The notes: a model not told the origin generated them from the sequence alone. Positions 7,490 to 16,420 are shown, counted from the first letter of the stretch. The stretch is 64,000 nucleotides of DNA from JAJPKK01 sp963747835 (GCA_963747835.1 CAVVGO010000007.1:496001-560000), one strand, 5' to 3'. Translations and numbers: made by a program.

Positions 7490-8536
7490 ATGCGAGTTTC
7501 GCAGAAAAATGCGGGATTACAGCGGAGGAGTTTGGCGGGTGAGGTCGGGTCGATGACTCGACCACGAAGCGGTCATAAGCAACGCCCGTGGCGACCTTAT
7601 CGCTTGAGCGTAATGTACGGATTTGTTCGCGCGCGAGTACTCGATGGCACGATGGAAAAAGGGTCGAGGCACGGCAGCTATTGCTTGACCGCAGCCCGAG
7701 TAGTGATGGGATGGGGAACGGTCGCCGACGCCCGCTGGCCCTTCCCGCTCGGCAAGGTTGCGTGGCCGCCGCGGGAGCCTCCTGGTTTAGACCGGATCGC
7801 CCGTTTCAATCGAACATTTTCCCATTGGAAGGTCAGAAGTCTTGACGACCTTCGGAGTGCCATATTCTCGGGCGGCTCTTGCAGTTTCTCAGTGCCGATT
7901 ACGATACAATGGCGTACCGCTCCCGGTGGAATTATAACGTTACCTACAAGTTCTTCGGATTTTGTGGATGGGCACGCGATGGCGGCCGTGGGATACAACG
8001 ACAATACCCAGCTCATAACATTCATAAACAGTTGGGGGGCGCGGTGGGGCGATAGGGGATGCGGCTATCTGCCGTACGCATATTTTGATAAATACTGCAG
8101 TGATGCGCTGACCGTGTTTCCGTACAAGTTGCAAAATTGGTGCCCGAACCGCACAGGCGAACGTTTTGCAAGTGGATTGTCAATGTTCACTAATGCGCTA
8201 GGATATACGGCCTGTGTTGTCGATCTGTGGCAGCTCGATGAAGACATTCGGATTGGTTGGTGCCTACTGACGTGGCGTGGGGGCGATTTTCTGGAAATTG
8301 AAGATTTCTTTATTCGACCGGATTTTCAAACCGATGCGCATCAAAGAGTGCTGACCGAGCAAGTCATGGAGTTGGCCCAAGATAACGAGCTGCCTTTGCG
8401 GCTGTGGATTGGTCATGCGGACACTAAGCACTTTGCCGCCAATTTCGCAGTGATGAATGAGTTACTGCGAGCCATACAATGGAAGGTCCGGTCGAGTCCG
8501 TTTCCCTGGGCAGCATATGTAGCTGAGCAAGTCTGA
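7490..8536 (+). pseudogene. Degenerate papain-like (C1) peptidase joined to a GNAT-like tail
   Basis: Open frame of 348 codons. Residues about 40-210 match the later part of bacterial C1A peptidases: LSVMYGFVRARVLDG, a catalytic-His region DGHAMAAVGYND and the Asn region FINSWGARWGDRGCGYLPY. Residues about 235-345 look like a GNAT acyltransferase fold (GWCLLTWRGG, IEDFFIRPDF, VLTEQVMELA). The stretch that should hold the catalytic Cys is not in frame: a piece of the N-terminal lobe (HEAVISNARGDLIA) is readable in another frame at 7563-7604, ending in a stop just before LSVMYG. So the protease half seems dead or the sequence has an indel. Base composition is clearly more AT-rich than in neighbouring genes, which suggests transfer. 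Confidence 0.5.
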
Positions 8537-8885
8537 GGCGAGGCGTCAGTAAAGATTCCATGCAACGAGAATGCCTATTGCGCTCCAGTGCCAGTTATCG
8601 GTCGAGGAAATTTGCTCGAAGAGTCTGGGGCGCGCTTGCTATCTGAAATCTGCTCGATCTCCTTCAACGTCTAAAGTCCGCTTCGGGCCATAAGCGGAAA
8701 AATCGTAGCCCCTTCCAGAGGCACGCGAAAAAGGTGTAGCTTTCAATCCTGCGAACGGGACGTGCCGAAGTCCGGTCAATTACCGGCGGCGCGGGTGCCT
8801 ACGGCAGGCAGACATCTCAAGATTTCAGCCCAATCCACGCGAGCGCCTTGGTGATCTCACGGAAAACCATGAAAGGCAGGTTGGC
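8537..8885. other. Intergenic region, no gene seen
   Basis: 349 bases between the papain/GNAT frame and the secreted protein gene at 8886. I find no conserved frame, tRNA, repeat family member or clear terminator here. Confidence 0.5.
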
Positions 8886-9872
8886 ATGAACAGGCAGCGG
8901 AATTTCCTTATATTCGTCACATTGGCGACGTCGGTTGCGACGCCTGCCTTTGGGCAAGTCATGGCATCTGAGGGCAGGCCGGCCAGCGGCGTAACGAACG
9001 GCGCCGCATCGATCCCGGAGCTCACCGGCGTTTGGACACACCCGGCTTTTCCCTGGTTCGAGCCGCCGGCATCGGGGCCTGGCCCGGTAACCAACAAGTC
9101 TCGCTGGCCGCAACGGCCCATGGACGATTCGGGCACGGTAGCTGTCCCGCCGCTTCCTCCGGGCGTGGAAGGCGTGAGCGACTACGACCAATTGGTCGGC
9201 GACCATACCAATCCGATCTTGCAGCCCTGGGCAGCGGAGGTCGTGAAAAAGTTTGGCGAAATGTCGCTCGCGGGCATCACTTACGGGAACGCTTCCAACC
9301 AATGTTGGCCGATGCCGACGCTGTTCGTTTACAAACAATTCCTGGTGCAACTCCTTCAGCAGCCGGACAGAGTTATGCTGATCTACAATAGTTCGGATAT
9401 CCGTCATGTGCGCTTGAACGACCGCCATCCCGAGCCGCTCACGCCGTCCTGGTACGGAGATTCAGTTGGCCATTACGAGGGCGACACGCTGGTGATCGAC
9501 ACCGTCGGCATCAAGGCCGATCGGCCTTATGCGATGATCGATCTTTTCGGCACGCCCTATACAAAATCATTGCATGTCGTCGAACGCTATCGGCTGCGCG
9601 AATACGACGACGTGAAAGACGCAATTGAGAGGAATAAAAAGGAGAATTGGCTGTTCATCGGCGACCCCTTCAGTAACCACCGGGGCAAGTTTCTGCAAGT
9701 GCACCTGACGGTCGAAGACGAGGGCGCCTTCACGATGCCGTGGACTGCGACTCTGACCTATGTTCCGGGACCTGACGGTCCCGCCGAAGGCATCTGTGCT
9801 GAAAACCCCCATCAATATTATTACGACCGCAGCGACGCCAACATTCCGCACGCCGATAAGCCCGACTTCTAA
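8886..9872 (+). CDS. Secreted conserved protein of unknown function
   Basis: 328 aa with a clear Sec signal peptide (MNRQRNFLIFVTLATSVATPAFGQ), so periplasmic or secreted. The mature part resembles a family of uncharacterised proteins, abundant in soil proteobacteria and acidobacteria, with the motifs IPELTGVW near the N terminus and YNSSDIRHVRLND...PSWYGDSVGHYEGDTLVIDTVG in the middle. These are beta-rich and often lie beside oxidoreductase or VOC genes. A VOC gene with a Tat signal follows at 10132, after 259 bases without a gene. AGG lies upstream of the ATG. No enzyme activity can be assigned. Confidence 0.65.
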   Translation: MNRQRNFLIFVTLATSVATPAFGQVMASEGRPASGVTNGAASIPELTGVWTHPAFPWFEPPASGPGPVTNKSRWPQRPMDDSGTVAVPPLPPGVEGVSDYDQLVGDHTNPILQPWAAEVVKKFGEMSLAGITYGNASNQCWPMPTLFVYKQFLVQLLQQPDRVMLIYNSSDIRHVRLNDRHPEPLTPSWYGDSVGHYEGDTLVIDTVGIKADRPYAMIDLFGTPYTKSLHVVERYRLREYDDVKDAIERNKKENWLFIGDPFSNHRGKFLQVHLTVEDEGAFTMPWTATLTYVPGPDGPAEGICAENPHQYYYDRSDANIPHADKPDF

Positions 9873-10131
9873 GCGTTAGGATCGGGATTAGCGCCGCGTC
9901 AGAATTTGTCTCGCCGTTCGAACAGCGGCGCGGCGGGTTCACCTTGGTCAGCGGACCCGGCGGTCGGTCAGCGTTGTGCCGGTCCGCGGGACTACCATCT
10001 CCGCGCCGTGTCCGGTTCTGTGATGATTCCTACCAATTGGCGTGTCGAGACGAACCGCCGACTAGCGGAACTCCAGGCACTTTCAGTATGCTTTCCGACA
10101 GGCCAGGCAGAGGCAAAACGGGAGAGGTAAC

Positions 10132-10626
10132 ATGCAAGACAAATTGTCACGACGCGGATTTATGCGAGGCGTAGCCGCAGCCAGCGCGGCGGTTGGTGCT
10201 GCGGCTAGTGTCAATTCACTCTCCGCTCAGCAGACCGGACGCGTCCGGGGTTTCGATCATGTTGCCCTTCCGATGGAGAACACCAACTCGATGATCGCGT
10301 TCTATAGAGCACTTGGCTGCGACGTAACTGAAGGTACTAATGCCTGTTCGGTCTATTTCGGAGACAACATGATCAATTTCCACCGGACCGCACGCTGGCA
10401 AGACAAGGCATTCACGCTAAGGGCTCCGGCCGCGAGGCCGCCTTGCGGAGACCTCTGCTTCGTCTGGGAGGGAACAGCCGAGTCTGTGAAAGCTATGCTG
10501 GACCGCGCCGGAGCGAAGATAGAGGTAGGTCCAGTGGCGAGAGAGGGAGGCCGCCGGAAGACGGGTTCAAGCGTTTACGTGCGCGACCCCGACGGGAACC
10601 TCCTCGAATTCATGATTTACCCTTGA
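10132..10626 (+). CDS. Tat-exported VOC family protein
   Basis: 164 aa. The N terminus has a twin-arginine signal (LSRRGFMRG followed by an alanine-rich stretch to about residue 30), so the folded protein is probably exported to the periplasm, perhaps with a bound metal. The rest is a single glyoxalase-type domain: GFDHVALPMENTNSMIAFYRALGC at the start and VYVRDPDGNLLEFMIYP at the end, with candidate metal ligands His and Glu. GGGAGAGG precedes the ATG by five bases. VOC proteins with Tat signals are uncommon. The substrate is unknown. Confidence 0.8.
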   Translation: MQDKLSRRGFMRGVAAASAAVGAAASVNSLSAQQTGRVRGFDHVALPMENTNSMIAFYRALGCDVTEGTNACSVYFGDNMINFHRTARWQDKAFTLRAPAARPPCGDLCFVWEGTAESVKAMLDRAGAKIEVGPVAREGGRRKTGSSVYVRDPDGNLLEFMIYP

Positions 10627-10682
10627 TTTCCGGTCGCAGCGGCCCGCGCTTATCGGCGGGGACTGCTGTGGGTCAAAACCGG

Positions 10683-10708
10683 CAGTGCCGCTCGTGCGAC
10701 CGGCACTG
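10683..10708 (-). terminator. Hairpin terminator downstream of mop
   Basis: Arms CAGTGCCG and CGGCACTG around a ten-base loop. On the minus strand the stem is followed by CCGGTTTTG. It lies 15 bases past the mop stop codon and could end the mop operon. It is also 57 bases after the convergent VOC gene. Confidence 0.5.
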
Positions 10709-10722
10709 AGGCGTCGTGATCT

Positions 10723-10929
10723 TCAGTCGACGCCGATCATCACGTCCGATGATTTGATGACCGCATAAGCGGACTGGCCCTTTGCCAGCTTCAACTCGTC
10801 GGCGGCCTCGTTGGTGATCGACGACGTGACGATTGTACCGCCGACGTCGATCAGGACGTGCGTCGTCGTCGCCCCCTTCTTCACCTCGGTGATCTTGCCC
10901 TTGAGAACATTGCGTGCGCTGATTTTCAT
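10723..10929 (-). CDS. mop: Molbindin (Mop/TOBE domain protein)
   Basis: 68-aa single-domain molybdate-binding protein. The whole length fits the Mop fold: MKISARNVLKGKITEVKKGAT at the start, then VLIDVGGTIVTSSITNEAADEL and AYAVIKSSDVMIGVD. Molbindins form hexamers that store or buffer molybdate or tungstate in the cytoplasm. GGAGAAC precedes the ATG. It starts 12 bases after a FecB/MolA-type binding protein gene, so the two are probably co-transcribed, which suggests that the binding protein handles molybdate or tungstate. Confidence 0.88.
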   Translation of the reverse strand: MKISARNVLKGKITEVKKGATTTHVLIDVGGTIVTSSITNEAADELKLAKGQSAYAVIKSSDVMIGVD

Positions 10930-10941
10930 GGCGTTCTCCGT

Positions 10942-11997
10942 TCAGTTCTGTGCCCCGGCAAGCAGCCGGTCGAGTTCAGAGTCGTTCAGGTCGACCTGGT
11001 AAAACAGATGGTAGAATTCCACGGTCGCGGTGCGCACGTTGTCGCGATAGCGATCCGGAAAGAACACCCGCGCCAGCCATTGCATTCCGATATAGCGATT
11101 GACCGACGGCGGCACGTCGATCCAGCCAAACGGCAGGTTGGGGCTGAGATAAACCCGATTCCGCTTGATGGCTTCGACTTGCGACCATGGCGCCGAGGAC
11201 TTCACGCTGTCGAAAAAATTGCGATCCATCGCGATGATGGTATCGGGGTTCCAAGTCAGCACGCTCTCCATCGATACGTTGGACAAACCGCCCCGCCCGG
11301 CACCGACGACGTTGACGCCGCCGGCGCGCTCGATGATTTCGGTGTTGATGGAGCCGCTGCTTGCGCTTTCGAGACCGTTGGCCTGGCGGGCGATGTAAAC
11401 GCGCGGGCGCTTTTCGATCGGCACCGACGCGACCGTGGCGTCGATGTCCTTGGTGATCTCCTCGACGCGGCGCGCGAGGCGTTCGGCACGATCCTCGACG
11501 CCCAGCACCTTGCCCACCAGCCGCAACGACGCCGCGGTGGATTCGAGGCGCCCGTCAATCAGGACATACGGGATACCGGTCTGAGCCTGGACACGATCGG
11601 CCAGCGAAATGTAGGTCGGGTTCACCGATCCGAAGTCGATGATGACGTCGGGCTTGGCCTTGATCACGACCTCGACATTCGCGGTATCGCCACGGCCGGT
11701 CAGGCGGCCAAGCTCGGGAAGGTCGCGCGCCGCGGGCATGATGTAGGCAAGCTCGGCATCGCGCGGCTTGCGAGTCCAGCCCACGAGCTTCTCCGGCGCA
11801 ACCACGTAGAGCAGGACCGAGGCCGGCGGCCCCGCCGGCTGAACGTGCTCGACGCGATCGGGAATCTCCACTTGGCGGCCGGCCAAGTCGGTCACCATCC
11901 GGCCCGCCATCGCAGGCGCGGACCAACTTGCCGTCAGCGCACAAACAAGCAGCCGAAGAATTGCCCAAATGTTCGGCGACCGGCTCGGCGTCGGCAT
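10942..11997 (-). CDS. FecB/BtuF/MolA-type ABC substrate-binding protein
   Basis: 351-aa periplasmic protein with an N-terminal signal peptide (to about ...WSAPAMAG) and a class III binding-protein fold (PF01497): RMVTDLAGRQVEIPDRVEHV at the start, then VEVVIKAKPDVIIDFG, a long connecting helix, and TWNPDTIIAMD in the second lobe. The family carries siderophores, haem, B12, or oxyanions such as molybdate (MolA). The adjoining mop gene favours molybdate or tungstate; that is inference. No permease or ATPase follows, so it is an orphan binding protein here. The ATG at 11997 is chosen because it opens directly into the signal peptide; a longer frame upstream runs through repeat A and is not credible. 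Confidence 0.75.
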   Translation of the reverse strand: MPTPSRSPNIWAILRLLVCALTASWSAPAMAGRMVTDLAGRQVEIPDRVEHVQPAGPPASVLLYVVAPEKLVGWTRKPRDAELAYIMPAARDLPELGRLTGRGDTANVEVVIKAKPDVIIDFGSVNPTYISLADRVQAQTGIPYVLIDGRLESTAASLRLVGKVLGVEDRAERLARRVEEITKDIDATVASVPIEKRPRVYIARQANGLESASSGSINTEIIERAGGVNVVGAGRGGLSNVSMESVLTWNPDTIIAMDRNFFDSVKSSAPWSQVEAIKRNRVYLSPNLPFGWIDVPPSVNRYIGMQWLARVFFPDRYRDNVRTATVEFYHLFYQVDLNDSELDRLLAGAQN

Positions 11998-12128
11998 GAT
12001 TTCTCTATGCCCCGCCTGTCGCCGCCACCCGAACGCTTGCTGGAAACTCGTTCTCATCGCCGCAGACCTCGCTGGTGCAGACGCCATGTTTCTTCTTATA
12101 CAGCGGTTCCGTTCTGACAGGCAAAGGG

Positions 12129-12320
12129 CGCAGCTGGTGTTGTGGTTCCAACGCTTGATTCCCGATATTGTCATCGCCCGGCCTTGACCGGGCGATCCAG
12201 TAGCCACGCAGCTTCGCGTGACGCACAGCCCCATCGGTCGGCCGGTGGTTGCTGGATGCCCCGCTTTCTCGCGGGGCATGACAGTGATGAGATACGAACC
12301 GTCAGAGTGACAGCACCAGG
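12129..12320. repeat. Dispersed palindromic repeat, family A, copy 2
   Basis: Second long copy of the element at 4750-4940, in the same orientation, with both hairpins conserved (CATCGCCCGG...CCGGGCGAT and ATGCCCCGC...GCGGGGCAT). It lies in the 488-base divergent gap between the binding-protein gene (minus) and the oxoprolinase gene (plus). It therefore separates two promoters and could act as a transcript-end or insulating structure. Confidence 0.75.
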
Positions 12321-12391
12321 GCCCCTGACGGCAGGCCGACTTTAACGAATTCGGCGATCGGCCGCTTCGCCTGCGGCCTCTCTCGCACCGG

Positions 12392-12418
12392 TTTAGTCCA
12401 TAGGTCTATTGGACTAAA
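12392..12418. promoter_or_regulatory. Palindrome upstream of the oxoprolinase gene, candidate operator
   Basis: Arms TTTAGTCC and GGACTAAA flank the centre ATAGGTCTATT. It lies 69 bases before the oxoprolinase ATG. The nine-base word CTATTGGAC in its right half recurs at 58217-58225, in the divergent promoter region of the Bug-protein and decarboxylase genes, so one regulator may act at both. GntR-type sites often have this look. Confidence 0.4.
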
Positions 12419-12487
12419 TGACTGAGAGGCTGTTTCATCGCGCTCCCATGTTAGGGGACACAGGCTGAAGCGCAGGTAAAAATATTG

Positions 12488-15400
12488 ATGACGAATTCGT
12501 GGGATTTCTGGATCGATCGCGGCGGCACTTTCACGGACGTGGTGGGCCGCCGGCCTGATGGCTCGCTGACAGCCCATAAGTTGCTGTCGGAAAATCCCGA
12601 AGCCTATGGCGATGCCGCCGTCCAGGGCATCCGCGACCTCCTCGGCCTCAAACCCACCGAACCAATCCCACCGGGCCGGATCGGCGCCATCAAGATGGGA
12701 ACCACCGTCGCTACCAATGCGCTCCTGGAGCGCAAGGGCGAGCGCACGCTCCTCCTCACCACCAAGGGCTTCCGCGACGCCCTCAAGATCGGTTACCAGG
12801 CGCGGCCGAAAATCTTCGCCCGCCACATCATCAAGCCCGACATGTTGTTCGAGCGGGTGGTCGAGGTCAACGAACGCGTGCGCGCCGACGGAACCGTGGA
12901 AGCGGTCCCAGATCTTGCGACGGTGCAACGCGACCTTGAAGTCGCCCTCGCTGACGGCATCAAGGCGGTCGCGATTGCGTTCATGCACAGCTACCACCAC
13001 CCGGCCCACGAGCAGCAGGTGGCCGCGCTCGCGCGCCAAATGGGCTTTCTCCAGGTCTCGGTGAGCCACGAAATCTCGCCGTTGATCAAACTGGTCGGCC
13101 GCGGTGACACCACCGTGGTCGACGCGTACCTGTCCCCGATCTTGCGGCGGTACGTGGCGCATGTGGCCGGGGAGTTGGGAAAAGGAGCAGGTCCGTCTGC
13201 GCCCTCCCGTCTCGTTGGTGAGGGTCGCTCCCCGCGAGGGGGAGCGGAGAATGCGACCCGCCTCATGTTCATGATGTCCTCGGGTGGACTGACGGCAGCC
13301 GAGCTGTTCCAGGGCAAGGACGCGATCCTGTCGGGGCCGGCCGGCGGGGTCGTCGGCATGGCGCAGACCGGGCTCGAAGCGGGCTTCGATCACCTGATCG
13401 GCTTCGACATGGGCGGCACGTCGACGGACGTCTCCCACTACGATGGCGAGTACGAGCGTACCTTCGAGACCGAGGTGGCCGGTGTGCGCATGCGCGCCCC
13501 GATGATGCTGATCCATACGGTTGCGGCGGGCGGCGGCTCGATCCTGCATTTCGACGGCGCGCGCTTCCGCGTCGGGCCGGATAGCGCGGGCGCCAACCCG
13601 GGACCGAAATGCTATCGCCGCGGCGGCCCGCTCGCAGTCACCGATGCCAACGTGATGCTCGGCAAGCTGATGCCGGAATACTTCCCGCATATTTTCGGGC
13701 CGCACCAGGACCAGGCGCTCGACTCCGACGCGGTGCGGGAAGCATTCGGGGAACTCGCCCGCGAAGTCGGCGCCGCGCTTGGTGGCGCGCGCCAGCCCGA
13801 AGATATCGCCGACGGCTTCGTCAAGATCGCGGTCGAGAACATGGCAAACGCGATCAAGAAGATCTCGGTCGAGCGCGGCCACGACGTGACGCGCTATGCG
13901 CTGCAATGCTTCGGTGGCGCGGGCGGCCAGCACGCGTGCCTCGTCGCCGACGCACTCGCCATGACCACAGTGCTGATCCATCCGTTCTCCTCGCTGCTGT
14001 CGGCCTACGGCATGGGCCTCGCGGATATCCGCGCCACACGCCAGCAGGCGATCGAAGAGCGGCTGGAAGAGCGGGTCCTGGCGTCGATCGCGAGCGTCGG
14101 TGGGCGGCTCGGCGCGCAGGCGCGCGCGGAGGTGAGGGGCCAGGGCGTGCCCGACGCCGACATCGTCGTGCACGTGCGCGCCCACATTCGCTACGCCGGC
14201 ACCGACACGGCGCTCGTCGTGCCGGCCTATACGTCTCCTCCCGCGCCGGGCGAGAGCGACAAGCCCGCGCTCGCAAAACTGAAATCGGCCTTCGAGGCCG
14301 CTCACCGGGCGCGCTTCGGTTTCATCGATAAATCCAAGGATATCGTGGTCGAGGCGGCGTCGATCGAGGCGGTCGGCGGCGGGGCGAAATTCTCCGAGCC
14401 CGTGTTGGCGCTCACCACGGCACCCCTCCCCGCTCCCGCGCGGCGCACGCGGTTTTATTCCGGCGGCACGTGGCGCGACGCCGCGGTTTTCACCCGCGAC
14501 CAGTTGGCACCGGGCCAAAGCGTGGCCGGGCCCGCGATCCTGATCGAGCCGCACCAGACCATCGTGGTCGAGGATGGCTGGCAGGCAGAGGTGACGGCAA
14601 AGAATCACCTGGTGCTGGCGCGCCTCGTTCCGCTCGCGCGCGGCCATGCGATCGGCACCGAGGCGGACCCGGTGATGCTCGAGGTCTTCAACAACCTGTT
14701 CATGTCCATCGCCGAACAGATGGGCGTGTCGCTCCAGAACACCGCCTATTCGGTCAACATCAAGGAACGGCTCGATTTCTCCTGCGCGGTGTTCTCCGAG
14801 ACCGGCGCGCTCGTCGCCAACGCGCCGCACATGCCGGTGCATCTCGGCTCGATGGACCGCGCGGTCGAGACCATCATCCGGGAGAATGCGGGCCGCATCC
14901 GGCCGGGCGACGTCTACGCCATCAACGCGCCTTATAACGGCGGCACCCACCTGCCCGACATCACGGTCTGCACGCCGGTATTCGACGACGCGCGACGCGA
15001 CATCCTGTTCTGGGTCGCGAGCCGCGGCCACCATGCCGACATCGGCGGCATCGCGCCGGGTTCGATGTCGCCGCACGCCACCACCATCGTGGAAGAAGGC
15101 GTTTACATCGACAACTTCAAGCTCGTCGATCAGGGCCGCTTCCGCGAGGCGGAGGTTTACGCGCTTCTCAACGGCGCCAAATATCCGGCCCGCAATCCGC
15201 TGCAGAACGTCAACGATATGAAGGCCCAGATCGCGGCGAACGAGAAGGGCGTGCAGGAACTGCGCAAGATGACGACGCATTTCACCTTGCCGGTCGTCAA
15301 GGCCTATATGCGGCACGTCCAGGACAATGCGGCCGAAAGCGTGCGTCGGGTCATCGATCGGCTGCACGATTGCGCGTTCGCCTACGAGATGGACCAGGGC

Positions 15401-16192
15401 ACCGTGATCGAGGTCAAGATCACGGTGGACAAGGATAAGCGCGAGGCGACCGTCGATTTCACCGGCACCTCGCCGCAGCAGCCGACCAATTTCAACGCTC
15501 CGGAGCCGGTGACGCGCGCCGCGGTGCTCTACGTGTTTCGCGTCATGGTGGACGACGATATCCCGATGAATGCGGGCTGCCTGCGGCCCATCAACATCCT
15601 GATCCCGAAGCGTTCGATGCTGTCGCCGGAATATCCCGCCGCCGTCGTGGCCGGCAATGTGGAGGTGAGCCAGGCGGTGACCGACACGCTGTTCGGCGCG
15701 CTAGGCGCGCTTGCGGCCGCGCAGGGCACCATGAACAATCTCAACTTCGGCAATAACCGCCATCAGTACTACGAAACGATCTGCTCGGGCTCGCCCGCCG
15801 GTCCGGGATTTCCCGGCACCGACGCGGTGCAAACCCACATGACCAACACCCGGCTCACCGATCCGGAGGTGCTGGAATTCCGCTACCCGGTGATGCTCGA
15901 GGATTTCCACATCCGCATCGGCTCGGGCGGGCGCGGCAAGTGGAACGCCGGCGATGGCATCCGCCGCACGATCCGGTTTCTCGAAGCGATGGAGTGCACG
16001 ATCCTGTCGGGCCATCGCCGGGTGCCGCCGTTCGGCCTCGCCGGCGGCGGACCGGGCCAGATCGGTGAGAACTGGGTGCGCCGGCGCGACGGCCGTATGG
16101 AACGCCTGAAGGGAGCCGATGCCACCGCGGTCGAAGCCGGCGACGCCGTTATCATTCAGACGCCGACCGCCGGGGGTTATGGGAAGTCGTGA
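12488..16192 (+). CDS. 5-oxoprolinase/hydantoinase, fused HyuA-HyuB type
   Basis: 1234-aa cytoplasmic ATP-dependent amidohydrolase opening 5-oxo-L-proline or hydantoin-like rings. Residues 1 to about 700 are the HyuA half: FWIDRGGTFTDVVG at the N terminus and the actin-like phosphate loop IGFDMGGTSTDVSHYDGEY. From about residue 725 the HyuB half follows (EVFNNLFMSIAEQMG...NIKERLDFSCAVF; GGTHLPDITV). Many bacteria keep these as two genes; fusion is the eukaryote-like arrangement. Residues about 233-256 are extra: after VAGELG the sequence reads GPSAPSRLVGEGRSPRGG, encoded by a hairpin-rich segment, before the family resumes at LMFMMSSGGL. The start is the ATG at 12488; the preceding TTG is in frame. 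The substrate is uncertain. Confidence 0.88.
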   Translation: MTNSWDFWIDRGGTFTDVVGRRPDGSLTAHKLLSENPEAYGDAAVQGIRDLLGLKPTEPIPPGRIGAIKMGTTVATNALLERKGERTLLLTTKGFRDALKIGYQARPKIFARHIIKPDMLFERVVEVNERVRADGTVEAVPDLATVQRDLEVALADGIKAVAIAFMHSYHHPAHEQQVAALARQMGFLQVSVSHEISPLIKLVGRGDTTVVDAYLSPILRRYVAHVAGELGKGAGPSAPSRLVGEGRSPRGGAENATRLMFMMSSGGLTAAELFQGKDAILSGPAGGVVGMAQTGLEAGFDHLIGFDMGGTSTDVSHYDGEYERTFETEVAGVRMRAPMMLIHTVAAGGGSILHFDGARFRVGPDSAGANPGPKCYRRGGPLAVTDANVMLGKLMPEYFPHIFGPHQDQALDSDAVREAFGELAREVGAALGGARQPEDIADGFVKIAVENMANAIKKISVERGHDVTRYALQCFGGAGGQHACLVADALAMTTVLIHPFSSLLSAYGMGLADIRATRQQAIEERLEERVLASIASVGGRLGAQARAEVRGQGVPDADIVVHVRAHIRYAGTDTALVVPAYTSPPAPGESDKPALAKLKSAFEAAHRARFGFIDKSKDIVVEAASIEAVGGGAKFSEPVLALTTAPLPAPARRTRFYSGGTWRDAAVFTRDQLAPGQSVAGPAILIEPHQTIVVEDGWQAEVTAKNHLVLARLVPLARGHAIGTEADPVMLEVFNNLFMSIAEQMGVSLQNTAYSVNIKERLDFSCAVFSETGALVANAPHMPVHLGSMDRAVETIIRENAGRIRPGDVYAINAPYNGGTHLPDITVCTPVFDDARRDILFWVASRGHHADIGGIAPGSMSPHATTIVEEGVYIDNFKLVDQGRFREAEVYALLNGAKYPARNPLQNVNDMKAQIAANEKGVQELRKMTTHFTLPVVKAYMRHVQDNAAESVRRVIDRLHDCAFAYEMDQGTVIEVKITVDKDKREATVDFTGTSPQQPTNFNAPEPVTRAAVLYVFRVMVDDDIPMNAGCLRPINILIPKRSMLSPEYPAAVVAGNVEVSQAVTDTLFGALGALAAAQGTMNNLNFGNNRHQYYETICSGSPAGPGFPGTDAVQTHMTNTRLTDPEVLEFRYPVMLEDFHIRIGSGGRGKWNAGDGIRRTIRFLEAMECTILSGHRRVPPFGLAGGGPGQIGENWVRRRDGRMERLKGADATAVEAGDAVIIQTPTAGGYGKS

Positions 16193-16227
16193 GGTTTATC
16201 GGCGGCTCTGGCGGATGACCGATCCGC

Positions 16228-16326
16228 TGTCATCGCCCGGCTGACCGGGCGATCCAGCAATCACTGCGCTTGCACATAATTCCAACCTGCGCGTTACCGA
16301 ATTCCCGCTTTCCGCGGGAATGACAG
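16228..16326. repeat. Dispersed palindromic repeat, family A, short copy
   Basis: Keeps the two hairpins of family A (CATCGCCCGG/CCGGGCGATCCAG and TTCCCGC/GCGGGAATGACAG) but lacks the outer flanks and is about half the length of the other two copies. It starts 35 bases after the oxoprolinase stop, where it may help end transcription. Confidence 0.6.
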
Positions 16327-16373
16327 ATCATCTTTTGTCTTTGTGGCTGGTGGCATTACCCTCCAAAAGCAAA

Positions 16374-16395
16374 TGCCCGCGCATGCGCGGGCATC
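16374..16395 (-). terminator. Intrinsic terminator of the small secreted protein gene
   Basis: A fully symmetrical GC-rich palindrome (ATGCCCGCGCA and its complement). On the minus strand it is followed directly by TTTGCTTTT, about 25 bases after the stop of the gene at 16421-16732. Confidence 0.65.
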
Positions 16396-16420
16396 ATGTC
16401 GATGAAGGTTGCCTGGAAGC

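Noticed and set aside
5037..8536. Reading the AbiE, recombinase and protease patch as a complete new defence island
   Set aside because: Only the AbiE pair is intact. The recombinase lacks its catalytic domain and the protease lacks an in-frame active-site Cys, so a working multi-gene system cannot be supported.
12000..12130. Search for a second Mo-box upstream of the FecB/MolA-type gene
   Set aside because: Only one loose half-site (CGCTGTAT, minus strand) near 12095-12120 was found, with no matching second arm, so I do not claim molybdate control there.
12302..15367. A very long open frame on the minus strand (over 1000 codons) opposite the oxoprolinase gene
   Set aside because: It is rich in Arg, His, Asp and Gly, with no recognisable domain, and mirrors the codon pattern of the plus-strand gene, whose protein is highly conserved. 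Long antisense frames are common at this GC content.
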